Positions 9,961 to 20,935 of a stretch of DNA of 64,000 nt are shown here, piece after piece (the stretch's first letter is position 1; each line of letters starts with the position of its first letter). Under the pieces are notes generated by a model. That model worked only from the letters and a program-made list of their open reading frames with translations. It ran no database searches and was not told the DNA's origin. The position numbers were made by a program, and so were the translations under genes. Origin of the DNA: Scilla litardierei (Eukaryota > Streptophyta > Magnoliopsida > Asparagales > Asparagaceae); contig CM061141.1 in assembly GCA_030789695.1 (NCBI GenBank), forward strand, positions 201,489,600-201,553,599. The letters are read 5' to 3'.

Positions 9961-11850
9961 CATATTTGTTGGATGCTGTAATTTTTGTTCCCACGGTTAA
10001 TCATTCACACTCATATTTTCATCATACTAAAATTGTGATTCCGCCATATGCCAACAGTCAAACTTCGCTTAGAAACTTTACCTAATTGTGATTAAGGCCA
10101 ATACTTATTCATTCTGAAGACATTTTATATAAAATCTGATACCTAGTCAATCTGATTCAGAAACTGCATGCAAACCTTTAGATTAACGCTGATACATATT
10201 CAAACGGTGACCATTCCAAAATGGCCAACCCATTCTAACATACTGAAGTACGTACAGATACAGATCCAAACAGATACATATCCCTTTACTCTTACAAACT
10301 GATACATTTGAGTGTCTTCACAGATGTTTGCAATGAAGTGGCGCGTGATCTGCGTGTTTCCCCCTTCAACTTCCGCGAGTTCATCGGGCGCACATCTTCG
10401 TTGCGTTTATTAACGTCCTTGTAACCTGCAGTCAAGTATGTAGCCGTGTCAAACACAACGCCTGGAACCCCGATTCCCCTGTGGCGATGTACGACACGGG
10501 CAATGCGCTCCACATCTACGTTGCAGTTGCCGAATTTCTGCCCTGATCTGCTCAAGATGATTGTCATACCAGATGTTTGCAATGACGTGGAACTTTGTCC
10601 TTTGTAGGAGACGCCGTGAATTAAAAAGTCGGCAGACCGTTTCGCTTATTACCGTCATTGCTATCGTCGTTGTAACATGAAGTCAGGACAAAAGACACCG
10701 ATTGGAACTCCGTTACCGGAGACGATGTAAAACAACACAGGGTTGCATAAGAAGTTTTGTTTGGGAGTGTAAGAGTTCGGAAAGGATAGGATGGAGTGTC
10801 TGTGCGTCAAAGATGATGTATAGTGAAACGATGAAGGGTTTGATGGAGGAGATGGAGTGTAGAGATGGAGATGGATATGGAGTGTATAGCAAGACACACA
10901 AAACAAATACATAGCCACAATTCATAATAGGAGGGAATAACAATCTATCATGGTACAACACCCAGCAGCTTTCCTGAAACATGTGAGACAGCATAGCCAA
11001 TATCACCCCAAAAGAATATGGTATGATCATCGAACACATTTTTCATAGTGTTGTTTGGGAAAAATTTTCTCAACGCAGTTGCAACACCCCCCAGCATTGT
11101 CGGGGATGCTTGATTATAAATGGACGATAGCCCTTCGTTGCATAAGTTTCCAACATGAACCATTTACCTTTACGTGAAAAGAGTACTGGATGAATGCTAT
11201 CGTCCATATCTATATCAAGCATGCACGAACAGCTGAAGGACTTATTGTTTCCATACGGAGGTTGTGTGGGCAAATAAAGAAGATGATAGAAGAAAGTAGA
11301 CGAAGTTTAGAGAAGATGAGTGCTCATTGTCCGCCATTTATAGGGGAAATTGGACCAATCATAATGAAGCGTATAAAAAGTCCGTGATCCTACAGTAATG
11401 CAATGGATCTCGGGAATCGACATTTAGAGCATCTCCAAAGGGGCTCCCTAAATTATTTTAGAATGTGGAAAAAAATAGGTTAATTACTCTCCGCGCAAAA
11501 CCATGAAACCCTACGGTTTTTCGCCTTGATGACATAATAGGAAAATTACACTCAACAATACTACTCTCCACTAAGATTTTTTAATACATTATATTCGCAG
11601 TGCACACCAGGCTAAATAATACAGAGGCGAGTAACTATCATAATTGCTCACCGCGCAGAACGTTTAGAAAACGAGAATTGCTCAATGCGCAAAACGCAGA
11701 ACGCATGACAGCGAATTGTATTGATGAGAAGAAGTAGAGTTAATGTGTGGCTACATCGAAGACCCCGTCATGCTACAGAGGGGTTCTCGTGAATATACAA
11801 ATGACTGCTCATCTACAGCGGATTGATGTCAGAGAGATGAAGAGACATTA
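9961..11850. mobile_element. Degenerate non-autonomous element mosaic with captured sequence
   Basis: Carries the recurring module TACAGATCCAAACAGATAC ... CTCTTACAAACTGATAC (10250-10310), also seen near 13470, 14850, 16760, 20060, 22110, 24610 and 25240. It also carries a block ending GATCCTACAGTAATGCAA (11387) and the palindrome words at 11640-11700. A minus-strand segment at 10300-10560 reads in part TATYLTAGYKDVNKRNED, and closely similar peptides recur in other copies of the module. I do not recognise the source gene. The AT-rich parts hold no gene that I can see. Confidence 0.5.
10948..11163 (-). pseudogene. Unrecognised coding-like fragment
   Basis: A 71-codon open stretch whose middle has protein-like composition (LGGVATALRKFFPNN, then VFDDHTIFFWGDIGYAVSH). 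It has no proper 5' context and lies inside the element mosaic, so a captured exon piece is the likeliest explanation. I do not recognise the family and give no function. It may equally be a chance frame. Confidence 0.25.
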
Positions 11851-11996
11851 ATTGCGATGGGAGAGAATTGATGTAGCAGGAGCGATTTGAAAGCTCTCAG
11901 GGAGACCTTTGACCCGGAAAATGACACAAATGTCCTCAAAAGCAAGAGCAATTGTGACCCAGTGGCGAACTTTGTGGCAGTTCACCCTCACTGCGA

Positions 11997-12265
11997 CAAA
12001 ATTGGTTGTGTGTGGTGAGCAATTCTGAGGTTTGAGTGGTTTTGTGCGCTGAACAATTCTGATTTTTGAGCGGTTGTGTGCGGTGAGCACTTCTGAGTTT
12101 GAGTGGTTGTGTGAGATGAGCAATTTTGAGTTTTGAGTGGATTTGTGCGCTGATCAATTCTGAGTTTTGAGTGGGTTTTGTGCGGTGAGCTTATTCTGAG
12201 ATTGAGTGGTTGTGTGCGGTGAGTAATTCTGAGGTATGAGTGGTTTTGTAGCCGCTTACTTAATT
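11997..12265 (-). repeat. 33-35-bp minisatellite, about seven units, inverted relative to 2545-2742
   Basis: Units read GGTTGTGTGCGGTGAGCA then ATTCTGAGTTTTGAGT. The reverse complement is the 34-bp unit at 2545-2742. With that array it forms a long-range inverted pair bracketing 2.5-12.3 kb, which contains both OTU genes. Confidence 0.85.
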
Positions 12266-12299
12266 GCTCAACGCTGAGACATAATTGATCAAAGCAAAG

Positions 12300-13240
12300 A
12301 AAGAAAAGCCCCCGTATTCGATCTCTCCTCACAATCACGGGGTGTTGGGACGATTTGCCTCTAGACACTCCTCCCCTCTCAAAAGAAACCTCCCGTTGGC
12401 CCGATCGTTGGATAGGCCCTCCTTTGATACCAGACCTCTCCTTCCCGACGAATTCTTCGTCTTACAGGCGGATCGCCAACGAGTTATTACTCTTACACAT
12501 GGAGCGGCCCGTCTTCCACTCCCCGACTTCCCTTGTAGAACTTACACCAGGGGACTTAGGGCGGACCGCTCCTCCCCTCCAACGCCTACTCCGTGACGAC
12601 CTCCACCTCCGGGGGCGGCATCGTCGAAACCTCCCGCTCGCCCGATACCGGACCTCTCATTCCCGACGAATTCTTCCTTTCTCAGGCGGATCGCCGACGA
12701 GTTATTCGTCTTACACATGGAGTGGCCAGCCTTCCACTCCCCGAATTCCCTTGGAGAACTAACGCCAGGGGACTTAGGGCGGACCGCTCCTCCCCTCCAG
12801 CGCCTACTCCGTGACAACCTCCACCACCGGTGGAGGCGTCGCCGCCCGCGGGGTGTCTGTCCAAATCACCGGTGAAGGCATCGCCATGCCAATCACCCCA
12901 CTGGGCACCACCGTTCCCAGACAACGGGTCCCTCCGCCATCCAACGGTCTGCCTTCCACTCATCGACCTCCCGTCGCACATCCTGAAGTGGAACGAAACC
13001 CCAGCCCGCCATCTAACGGCATGCCTTCCACACCTTGACGACCCGTCGCACATCCTGGTGCAGGTTATAGTAAATTGGAACGAAACCCCCGACCGCCATC
13101 CAAAGGCCTGCCTTCCACTCCTCGACCTCCCGTCACACATCCTGATGCAGTTTACAGTAAAGTGGAACGGCCCGCCATCCAACGTCCTGCATTCAACCAC
13201 TAGCATCGTTATCGACGTATTGTAAAGAACGCGAAAATGT
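12300..13240. other. GC-rich foreign-looking block with 219-bp tandem duplication and a shorter downstream repeat
   Basis: Base composition jumps from AT-rich to GC-rich. Two units about 219 bp apart share long tracts, for example GGGCGGACCGCTCCTCCCCT at about 12558 and 12777. Downstream, three to four units of about 75-80 bp (12935-13190) share CATCCAACGG, CTGCCTTCCAC and CCCGTCGCACATCCTG. Short open frames exist on both strands and each unit ends in a similar frame (SSPPTPTP then stop), but no domain is recognisable. It fits a gene fragment captured by a MULE (Pack-MULE) and then duplicated; the source is unknown. Confidence 0.55.
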
Positions 13241-14700
13241 CCCTCCAAGCAAGTTGTTAAATTCCGTCTATGATAAAATTAACTTGTTTACATGCAAACT
13301 TTTAGATTATCTCTGATACATAATCAATCTGAAGACATTTTAGATTAAATCGGCTACATATTCAATCGACTTCGTAAACTGATTGAAAATTTTTAGATTA
13401 TATCTCAGACATATTCCAATTGATGACATTTTCAAAATGACCCCGCCATTCAACTATATGGATGTACATACTGATACAGAACAAAACATATTCATTACCC
13501 CATGCTCTTTACAAACTGATACATATGATTGTCTTCGTAAGATGTTTGCAATGAAGGTGCTTTTTACCGGATCTATTGTCGGCGTGATCTGCGTGCTTCA
13601 CCCTACAACGACGCCTGCAATGACGACACTCCTATCCTGCCTACGGTTGCCGTAAGTAGGCAACGATGTTAACTAACGCAACGAAGCGACCATCTTCGTT
13701 GAGTTTATGGACGTGTTTGCCAACTATCTGCCACTGTAGCCCTTATAGGAGTGTCGTCATTGCAGGCGTCCTTGTACCCGGCTGTCAAGTATGACGACGG
13801 TTCAAAGACACCGAAAAGAACTCCGATTGCCAAGAGGCAGTGAACACTGACACATGGTTCGTTATAAATAGAGGATCTATAGTACAAATATGAAGGGGAT
13901 GGAGGAGAAGATAGTGTAAAAGAGGAGATGGCCGTTCCATGTGAATGCGTGAAAAAAGTACTGGTTGAATTCTATCGTCCATTTTTATCTCAAGCATCAG
14001 GCCCGAACAGTAGAAAACCATCTCATCTTTACACCCCATATCCATCTCCATCTCCTCCATTTATACCTCATGCATCATGCTCGAACAAAAGAAGACCTTA
14101 TTGTTTCCAGACGGAGGTTGTGTGGGCAAAAAGAAGATGATATAAGAAATTAGAGGAAGTTGTGAGAAGATGAGGGCTCCTTGTCCGCCAATTTATAGGG
14201 TAATTGGACCAATCAAAATGAAACTAAACGGTTTTTCGCCTTGATCAACAATGATGCCAATTGGAAAATTACTCCCAACAATACTAAAACATTTTATTCG
14301 ACGCGCACACCGTGCTAAATAATACAGGATCGAGTAACAAACTAACAATCAGAATTGCTCACCGCGCAAAATGCATGGTAAAATGGAATTGCTCAAGGCG
14401 CACAACGCACAAAGCATGGCAGCGATTTGTATTGGTTTATGAGGATGCGACCGAAGTAGAGTTAATGTGTGGCTCCATCGAAGACCCCGTCATGCTACAA
14501 GAGGGGTTCTCGTGAATATACAAAAGACTGCACGTCAATCTACACCTGATTGATACCAGACATGTGCAGTTCTCAAGAATGTTTGACCTGCCGGTGGGAG
14601 GTGAGCTGGAAAAATTAATAGCCGCTAACATAATTGCACAAAGGTAGGAACAAACAAATTTATGGCCGTTGTGCGCGATGAGCAAATTTTTAATGGTTTA
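13241..14700. mobile_element. Second degenerate copy of the non-autonomous element module
   Basis: Contains ATACTGATACAGAACAAAAC ... CTCTTTACAAACTGATACAT (13470-13530), the minus-strand TAGYKDACND-type segment (13690-13890), a TATA-like CTATAAATTG-like tract, the block GAAGACCCCGTCATGCTAC (14476-14496), and palindrome words at 14350-14410. It matches 9961-11850 block by block. No intact gene was found. Confidence 0.5.
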
Positions 14701-14933
14701 AATAATTTCTCATAACGACAGGTGTAGACGCTTTGAGTCGTTGTGCGCTTTAACATGTGTTCGCTTTGAGCATCTAAGGTATTTTATAGACAATGGTTTA
14801 ACGCGCACAACCAATCTGAAGACATATTCAATCGAATTCAACTATATTGATGTACATACTGATACAGACCCAAACTGATTCATTAGCCTATGCTCTTACA
14901 AACTGATACATATGATTAAGCCTGGATGGCGGC

Positions 14934-15523
14934 CCTTGGTCACATAGGTTGGCGGTGGATGGCTACTGTCCCTCTGGCTCTGAGGCACAAGCACTCCTTT
15001 CTGTTGTTTTCGATCGCTTGTCTCGCATCCAAATTGAAGAATAAAATGAAGAAGAATCGCGTCGGAATACGGAAAAAGGCGAAATTCGTGTAACCATCGA
15101 TCCCGAGGTCATAGAATGCTTCATTGGATGCGAGCCCTTGTGGTGTACATCCTCCACATTTACAGTTACCGTGCTCAGTGTATTTGTCATGCAATCCGAA
15201 GGCATCTGCTGATCCCAGTATTCTAGCGCTGAAGCTTCCGGGTCTGGAAAATCAAACATTTCATCATGGTAACAAAACAGAATGCTTAATGCCATCATAC
15301 ATACATACGTAGTTTTGAATTATTCAGAGGAAATAATTAGAAAATTTGAACTTACTCCAATGACTAGATCCTCCAGGTTCGGGCAGCTATTCAGCAAGCA
15401 TGACAAGATTGAAAACGTCGTTGTTGTGCAGGGTATCCGTCTGAGGGTGAGTTCTTTCATCTTCGGCAAGAGACACCACAGAGTAACGGGCATGATATAG
15501 ATATCTGATATGGATGATAGCAT
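14934..15523 (-). pseudogene. Captured F-box/LRR (FBD-like) gene fragment with an intron
   Basis: On the minus strand 15523-15356 reads PVTLWCLLPKMKELTLRR ... FSILSCLLNSCPNLEDLVIG, the pattern of the last leucine-rich repeats of plant F-box/LRR/FBD proteins (substrate adaptors of SCF ubiquitin ligases). A canonical-looking intron follows (GTAAGT donor at 15355, TTTCCAG acceptor at 15244). The next segment reads PEASALEYWDQQMPSDCM then TNTLSTVTVNV, resembling the start of an FBD region. The phases do not join cleanly, so this is a relic. Retention of an intron points to DNA-level capture rather than retroposition. The rightmost part (14934-15080) is shared with other elements at 17790, 20140, 22920 and 23100. 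Confidence 0.5.
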
Positions 15524-15593
15524 TCATTTAGCTGTTCGTCCATTTATAATCAGGCATGCCCAAAAAAGGGTTTCCAGATGTGAGGATTTCGCC

Positions 15594-17030
15594 TTCCACG
15601 AACAGCTGAAGGACTTACTGTTTCAATAGGAAGGTTGTGGGGGCAAATAAAGAAGAAGATGATGGAAGAAAGTAGATGAACTTGTGAGAAGATGAGTGCT
15701 CCTTGTCCGCCAATTTTATAGGGGAATTGGAGCAATCAAAATGAAGCGTATAATAAGTCCTTGATCCTACAGTAATGCAATGGATCTCGGGAATCAACAA
15801 TTATTTACTCAACGCATAAACCTCGGAATACCAACGCGAAAATCGCGTAATCCCAATTATTTTAGCATCTGGATCAAAATTGGTTAATTACTCTCCGCGC
15901 ATAACAAGGAAACTCAACGATTTTTCGCCTTGATCAACATTGATGCTAATAGGAAAATTACTCCCGACAATACTACTCTCCACTAAGATTTTTTAATACA
16001 TTTTATTCGACACGCACCCCGGCTAAATAATACAGAAGAGAGAAACTATTATAATTGATTCTCGCGCAAAACACATGGAAAATGGGAATTGCTCAATGCG
16101 AACAACGCAGATGGTTCACTGAGGATGTGACTGCTGCAGTACCATATTAACTGTGTGGCTACATCGAAGACACCGTCAAGCTACAGAAGGGTGCTCGTGA
16201 ATAAGAAAATACTGCTCCTGAATCTACTGCTGATTGATACCAGACATATGATTTTCCCAAGAATGTATGACCAGTGGCAAGTGAGCTGGCAAAATTTATA
16301 TTTTGGCCGTTGTGCGCGGTGAGCAAATTTTTAATGGTTTAAAAATTTGCTCAAAGCGCACAACAAGTATCGCCAGATGGTCACTTTGACCCGGTGTGCG
16401 CGTTCAGCAAATTTGTTATGGCTAACATAATTGCGCAAAGCGCACAACATGCAGAATTATGACCGTTGTGCGCGTTAAGCTCTATAGTTGCGTCGATGAC
16501 AAATTTGCTCAACGCCCCCACGGGAATAAATTTGACCGTTTTGCGCTTTGAGCATATTTGTGAGATGCTATAATTTTAATTCCACCTCGCACCAGCGTAG
16601 TGAATCAATCACATTCCAAATTTCATCATACTTAAACGCGCACAACCAGCAGAATTATGCCCGTTGTGCGCGTTTAGGTAAAGTGTATATTAAGTCTCAT
16701 ACATATTCTAGTTGATGTTATTTTGAAAATGACCCAGCCATTCAAATATATTGATGTACATACTGATACAGATCCAAACTGATTCATTAGCCTATGCTCT
16801 TACAAACTGAAACATGTGATTGTCAGTGTGATCTGCGTGCTTCCCCGTCAACTTCCGCGAGTTCACCGGGCGACCATCTTCGTTCCGTTTATTACCGTCG
16901 TTGCCGATTTTCTGCCATCATCGGCTGGCTATGAGTGTAGTCATAGCATGCGTCGGTGTAACCTGCAGTCGGGTATGTAGCCGTTTCAAAGACACCTAGA
17001 GAAACTCCGATTCACATGAGGCGTCGAACA
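15594..17030. repeat. 1.4-kb duplicated module, copy A
   Basis: Almost base-for-base the same as 20936-22377. Shared landmarks are AACAGCTGAAGGACTTACTG at the left end, GATCCTACAGTAATGCAATG, CGCATGGAAAATGGGAATTG-type words, the inverse palindrome GTTGTGCGCGGTGAGCAAAT, ACCAGCAGAATTATGCCCG, and TTCACATGAGGCGTCGAACA at the right end. It is non-coding apart from the recurring minus-strand TATYPTAGY-type segment near 16900-17000. The low divergence suggests a recent copy. Confidence 0.85.
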
Positions 17031-17128
17031 ACACCAACAGATCAAAATACTAAACACCGCTGGTCTTTGAACAACTTACAAGCTCAGATGCAGAACTGCA
17101 TGCGGCGATGTGTTCCAGTAAGAGAATA

Positions 17129-17405
17129 CTAAACCCTGCATGCGGCCCCAACCTCGTCGCATCTCTTCGTTACAACCTCCTCAAGATCTGCTAAGGCGCA
17201 CGTAGGTGGAGGATCTTCGTTGTAGACAATGAAGGCGGATCCTACGGAGAACACACTGGCATTTGATGCGTCCATCACCTGGTCAACATTCATCCGGACG
17301 GTTCGACCGGCAGCTAGATCCACCTTTTCGAGGAAGCCCCTTTAAGGAGGCTCGAACTGATCGGTGAAGTAAAAGCTTAATCCAGAGAAGATCTTCACCG
17401 CCTGT
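17129..17405 (-). pseudogene. Captured BRCT-domain exon fragment (BRCA1/BARD1-like)
   Basis: Translated on the minus strand from a TTACAG acceptor at about 17403, the frame reads AVKIFSGLSFYFTDQFEPP, an in-frame TAA (replacing the expected aromatic or basic residue), RGFLEKVDLAAGRTVRM, and later FIVYNEDPPP. This is the order of a BRCT domain as seen at the C terminus of plant BRCA1/BARD1 proteins: F-x-G-L-x-F-Y-F, then the AAG(G) turn, then an (I/V)VY strand. BRCT domains bind phosphopeptides in DNA repair. The stop and missing flanks make it non-functional. The intron boundary shows capture from genomic DNA. The call is by pattern, not by database search. Confidence 0.55.
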
Positions 17406-17689
17406 AAGAGACCAATATAAGAGACAAATATGATATGTGCACTACTGGACATGGGCCTCCGCACACGCATACACAAGGAAAGGTGTTCATAAGATGGCTT
17501 CCTCCGATAATTATCCAAAGACTCAAATAGTTCAAAACATTTTCCAATTCAAATAGTTCAAAGGCGCGACATGCCGTCATTGGCGTGTCATTACAGTCAC
17601 TTCCCTGCTCGTTTTGTAATTTCTGTCGCTTTACTTGAGCATCATCACCATCATCTGTTCGGACGAGGAAATGGATGTGTGACTCTTCA
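17406..17689. other. Spacer, probably intronic sequence captured with the BRCT exon
   Basis: AT-moderate sequence left of the minus-strand acceptor. No independent coding or repeat signal is visible. Confidence 0.3.
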
Positions 17690-18075
17690 CATCATTTGAT
17701 TTTCTGGAAATCTGAGACAACCATGCCTTTTGTCTTTCCGCACAGGTTCCAGGCTTCCAGCTTCTGCATTATGAGACAATTATGATCTGCTTTATCCACA
17801 GTCAGAATTGGCCAATTTGCCTGCGAGCCAAGAGATCGAAAAGAAAGGAGGGAGTGCTTGTGCCTCAGAGAGACGGTACCCATGCACCGCCAACCTAATT
17901 GACCCAGAGCAGCCAATCATAGCGTAAAGGCCCGGGGGGCCATTCTTCTCTTCGCAGACCAGGGAGAGAAGCATATTAGGGAGGCGACTGCATCAGCCTG
18001 TAGTCCTCCGATTTCATACGTTTCTCCAGGGCATTCACGGCATTCACGATCCATTTATCCTACAGTAATGCTAGG
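17690..18075. repeat. Single arm of the fold-back element seen at 22733-23382
   Basis: Shares CACAGTCAGAATTGGCCAAT-type sequence, CAGAGAGACGGTACCCATGC, ATGCACCGCCAACCTAATTG, GGGAGGCGACTGCATCAGCC and CATTCACGATCCATTTAT with the right arm at 23060-23340. The left arm is absent, so this is a one-armed relative. Confidence 0.7.
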
Positions 18076-18473
18076 GATCTCGGGAATGAACATCTTATTT
18101 ACTCAACGCGTAATCCCACCGAGAAAAACGAGTAATCCTAAGTATTTTAGGCTCAGCTGAAAAAGAGGCAATTTACTCTCCCCACACGACAAGGAAACTG
18201 AACCGTTTTGCGCCTTGAATTACTCTCCGTCAAAGACTCGAAAAATTATTTATTTTCTAGCGCAACAAAAACAATCAAATTGTTTCTGTTGTGCGTGCGG
18301 GTTAATTGGTTCCACTATAAGCCCTTGTGTGTAATGTGGAGTCCTCAGATGTGAGACCGTGTGTGTACAGCGGTTGGATATTGATTAACACTATGACTTT
18401 TAACCACCTCGCACGACGCGCACGACGGCTAATTGATATCAGCCCTTTGTTGCGTTTATTAACGTCATGGATT
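18076..18473. other. Spacer with shared element end
   Basis: Starts at the common boundary CCTACAGTAATGCTAGGGAT and continues with sequence repeated at 23380-23810 (GGCTCAGCTGAAAAAGAGGC, AGTCCTCAGATGTGAGACCG). No gene seen. Confidence 0.5.
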
Positions 18474-18876
18474 GGTAATGGCTATTTATTACAAATGTAT
18501 TTTACAAATAACGTGACCAAAGTTAATAATTTTAGTACCGATGGAAATATCTCAATTATACCTACTACATGAGACCAATATTGGATATTTTTCGAGCAAA
18601 TTTAAAATATTTACAATATTACAAGAAATACTAAATACTTAAAAATTAAAAAAAATTAACCTTGAAGAATAATATTATTTATAGTTTTCTTTCAAGCAGG
18701 AACAAAGTATTAGATTAACCCATTATAACGATAAATATTTTTCATTAGTAAAGCTTAAACAAAGAAAAAATAGGATTTGAAGATGGTGGGTTGGAGTTAC
18801 CCATCCTCAAAAATAGCATCTTTTAGAGATATTCCATTTTGAAAGGGGGTTTTTAGAGATTTGTGGTGGAGTTGCT
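18474..18876. mobile_element. MITE-like element, inverted truncated copy
   Basis: Reverse complement of the interior and one end of 9031-9612: TATTGGATATTTTTCGAGCA, then the AT-rich core, GATGGTGGGTTGGAGTTACC and the terminal GTGGAGTTGCT. The other end, with its doubled terminal repeat, is missing. Confidence 0.8.
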
Positions 18877-20130
18877 ATATGGAATTGGAGCAATCAAAAT
18901 GAAGCGTATAATAAGTCCTTGATCCTACATTAATGCAATGGATCTCGGGAATCAACAATTATTTACTCAACGCGCAAACCGCGGAATACCAACGCGAAAA
19001 TCACGTAATCCCAATTATTTTAGCATCTGGATCAAAATAGGTTAATTACTCTCCACGCATAACAATGAAACTCAACGATTTTTCGCCTGGATCAACATTG
19101 ATGCTAATAGGAAACTTACTCCCGACAATACTACTCTCCACTAAGATTTTTTAATACATTTTATTCGACACGCACCCCGGGCTAAATAATACAGAAGAGA
19201 GAAACCATTATAATTGATCACCGCGCAAAACGCATGGAAAACGGGAATTGCTCAATGCGTGCAAAGCAGATGGGTCAATGAGGATGTGACTGCTGCAGTA
19301 CCATATTAACTGTGTGGCTACATCGAAGACCCCGTCAAGCTACAGAAGGGTGCTCGTGAATAAGAAAATACTGCTCCTAAATCTACAGCTGATTGATACC
19401 ACACATATGATTTTCCCAAGAATTTATGACCGGTGGCAAGTAAGGTGGAAAAATTTATAGCCGTTACATAAGGGCTCAACGTGCAGTACCAAAAAATTGC
19501 TCACAGCGCACAACTAGTAACGCCAGGTGTTCATTTTGAGCCGGTGTGCGCGTTCAGCAAAATTTGTAATGGTTAACATAATGGCGCAAAGCGCACAACA
19601 TGCAGAATTATGCCCCTTGTGCGCGTGACGCAAAAGTTGCGTCGAAGACAAATTTGCTCAACGCCCCCACGGGAATAAATTTGCCCGTTTTGCGCTTTAA
19701 GCATATTTGTGAGATGCTATAAGTTTACTCCCACTGCGCGCCACCGCAGTGAATCAATCAAATTCCAAATTTCATTATACTTAGTCTGAATTCCAACCAA
19801 CCCTACATCCAAACTTTTAGATTTAAGTCTTATTATACTTGTTCAATCTGAAAACATTGTAGATTAAACCGGATACTTATTCACTCTGACTCAGAAACTA
19901 CATACAAACTTTAAAAATAAATCTGATACCTTTTCAATCTGAAGGCATATTCAATAGAATTCACAAACTGCTTGCAAAATTATAGATTAAATCTCATACA
20001 TATTCAAATTGATGACATTTTGAAAATTAACCAGCCATTCAAATATATTGTTGTACATACAGACTGATACAAATCCAAACTGATTCATTAGCCTATGCTC
20101 TTACAAACTGATACATATGATTAAGCCTGG
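18877..20130. repeat. Third, diverged copy of the 1.4-kb module
   Basis: Matches 15720-16900 and 21060-22160 in order (AATTGGAGCAATCAAAATGA, CCGACAATACTACTCTCCAC, GCACCCCGGGCTAAATAATA, GCTACAGAAGGGTGCTCGTG, CGCCACCGCAGTGAATCAAT) but with more differences and a changed right end. It contains several palindrome words. No gene. Confidence 0.8.
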
Positions 20131-20267
20131 ATGGCGGCCCTTGGTCACATAGGTTGGCGGTGCATGGCTACCGTCCCTCTGATGCAACAGCAATCCCTCC
20201 TTTTGTTTTCGATCTCTTGGTTCGAATCCAAATTGAATAAGAAAATGAAGAACAATCGAGTGGGAAT

Positions 20268-20456
20268 ATGGTGAAATTACTGTAACCATTGATCCAGATG
20301 TTCTAGAATGCTTCGTTGGATGCGAGCCCTTGCGCCCTCCTATGTTCCAGGTTCAAAAATCCATGTTTTTGAACCTGGAACATTGGCGGGGGCAACGGCT
20401 CGCATCCAACGAAGCATTCTAGAACGTCTGGATCAATGGTTACAGTAATTTCGATA
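20268..20456. repeat. Compact inverted repeat (hairpin), arms about 85-90 bp
   Basis: The left arm contains ACTGTAACCATTGATCCAGA, GTTCTAGAATGCTTCGTTGG and ATGCGAGCCC. The right arm returns the same in inverse order, with the innermost TTCCAGGTTCAAAAA and TTTTTGAACCTGGAA almost touching (about 20346-20383). The arm sequence is related to the captured F-box-like flank near 15090-15130. A transcript would fold into a nearly perfect hairpin. Confidence 0.85.
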
Positions 20457-20935
20457 CTTCCTGGGCCCGAGGACGTTGTTCGTGCTTCAATCTTGAAGGG
20501 TATTCCGAAGGAGCGGACAAAGTTCGATGATCTTAAGAAGGATGAGATGATCCTCGATCGCTTAAAGCAAAAAATGAACTGTTAAAAGCTTAGGGGAGGC
20601 CTCCATAACAATCTATAACCATCTAGTTACCTCGGTCGACCATCGTCGTTACGTTTATTATCGTCGTTGCCGACTGTCGGCAACAGTGAAACATGATAGG
20701 AGTGTCGTCATTGCACGCGTCGTTGTAACCGGCTGTCAAGTATGTATCATACTTGACACAATGTGCTGGTTATGTCCCCCTGACCAGTACTTCTTGGGCG
20801 GTTGACCTGGGTGCCCAGTTTCGGGGACGGTCATATGGAAACCCTTTTTCGGGAATCCCTGATTATAAATGGACGAACAGCTGAATGAATGCTATCGTGC
20901 ATGCTTGATAGCAATATCTGATATCTATATCAAGC
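20457..20935. other. Mosaic spacer with a minus-strand TYLTAGY-type segment
   Basis: At 20640-20750 the minus strand again reads a DTYLTAGYNDACNDDTP-like peptide shared with 10300, 13690, 16900 and 22290. The left part (20480-20600) has protein-like plus-strand words but I do not recognise them. Confidence 0.35.

Noticed and set aside
12285..12817. A functional gene in the GC-rich block
   Set aside because: Frames on both strands are short, change at each repeat unit and show no domain; better described as captured, duplicated sequence.
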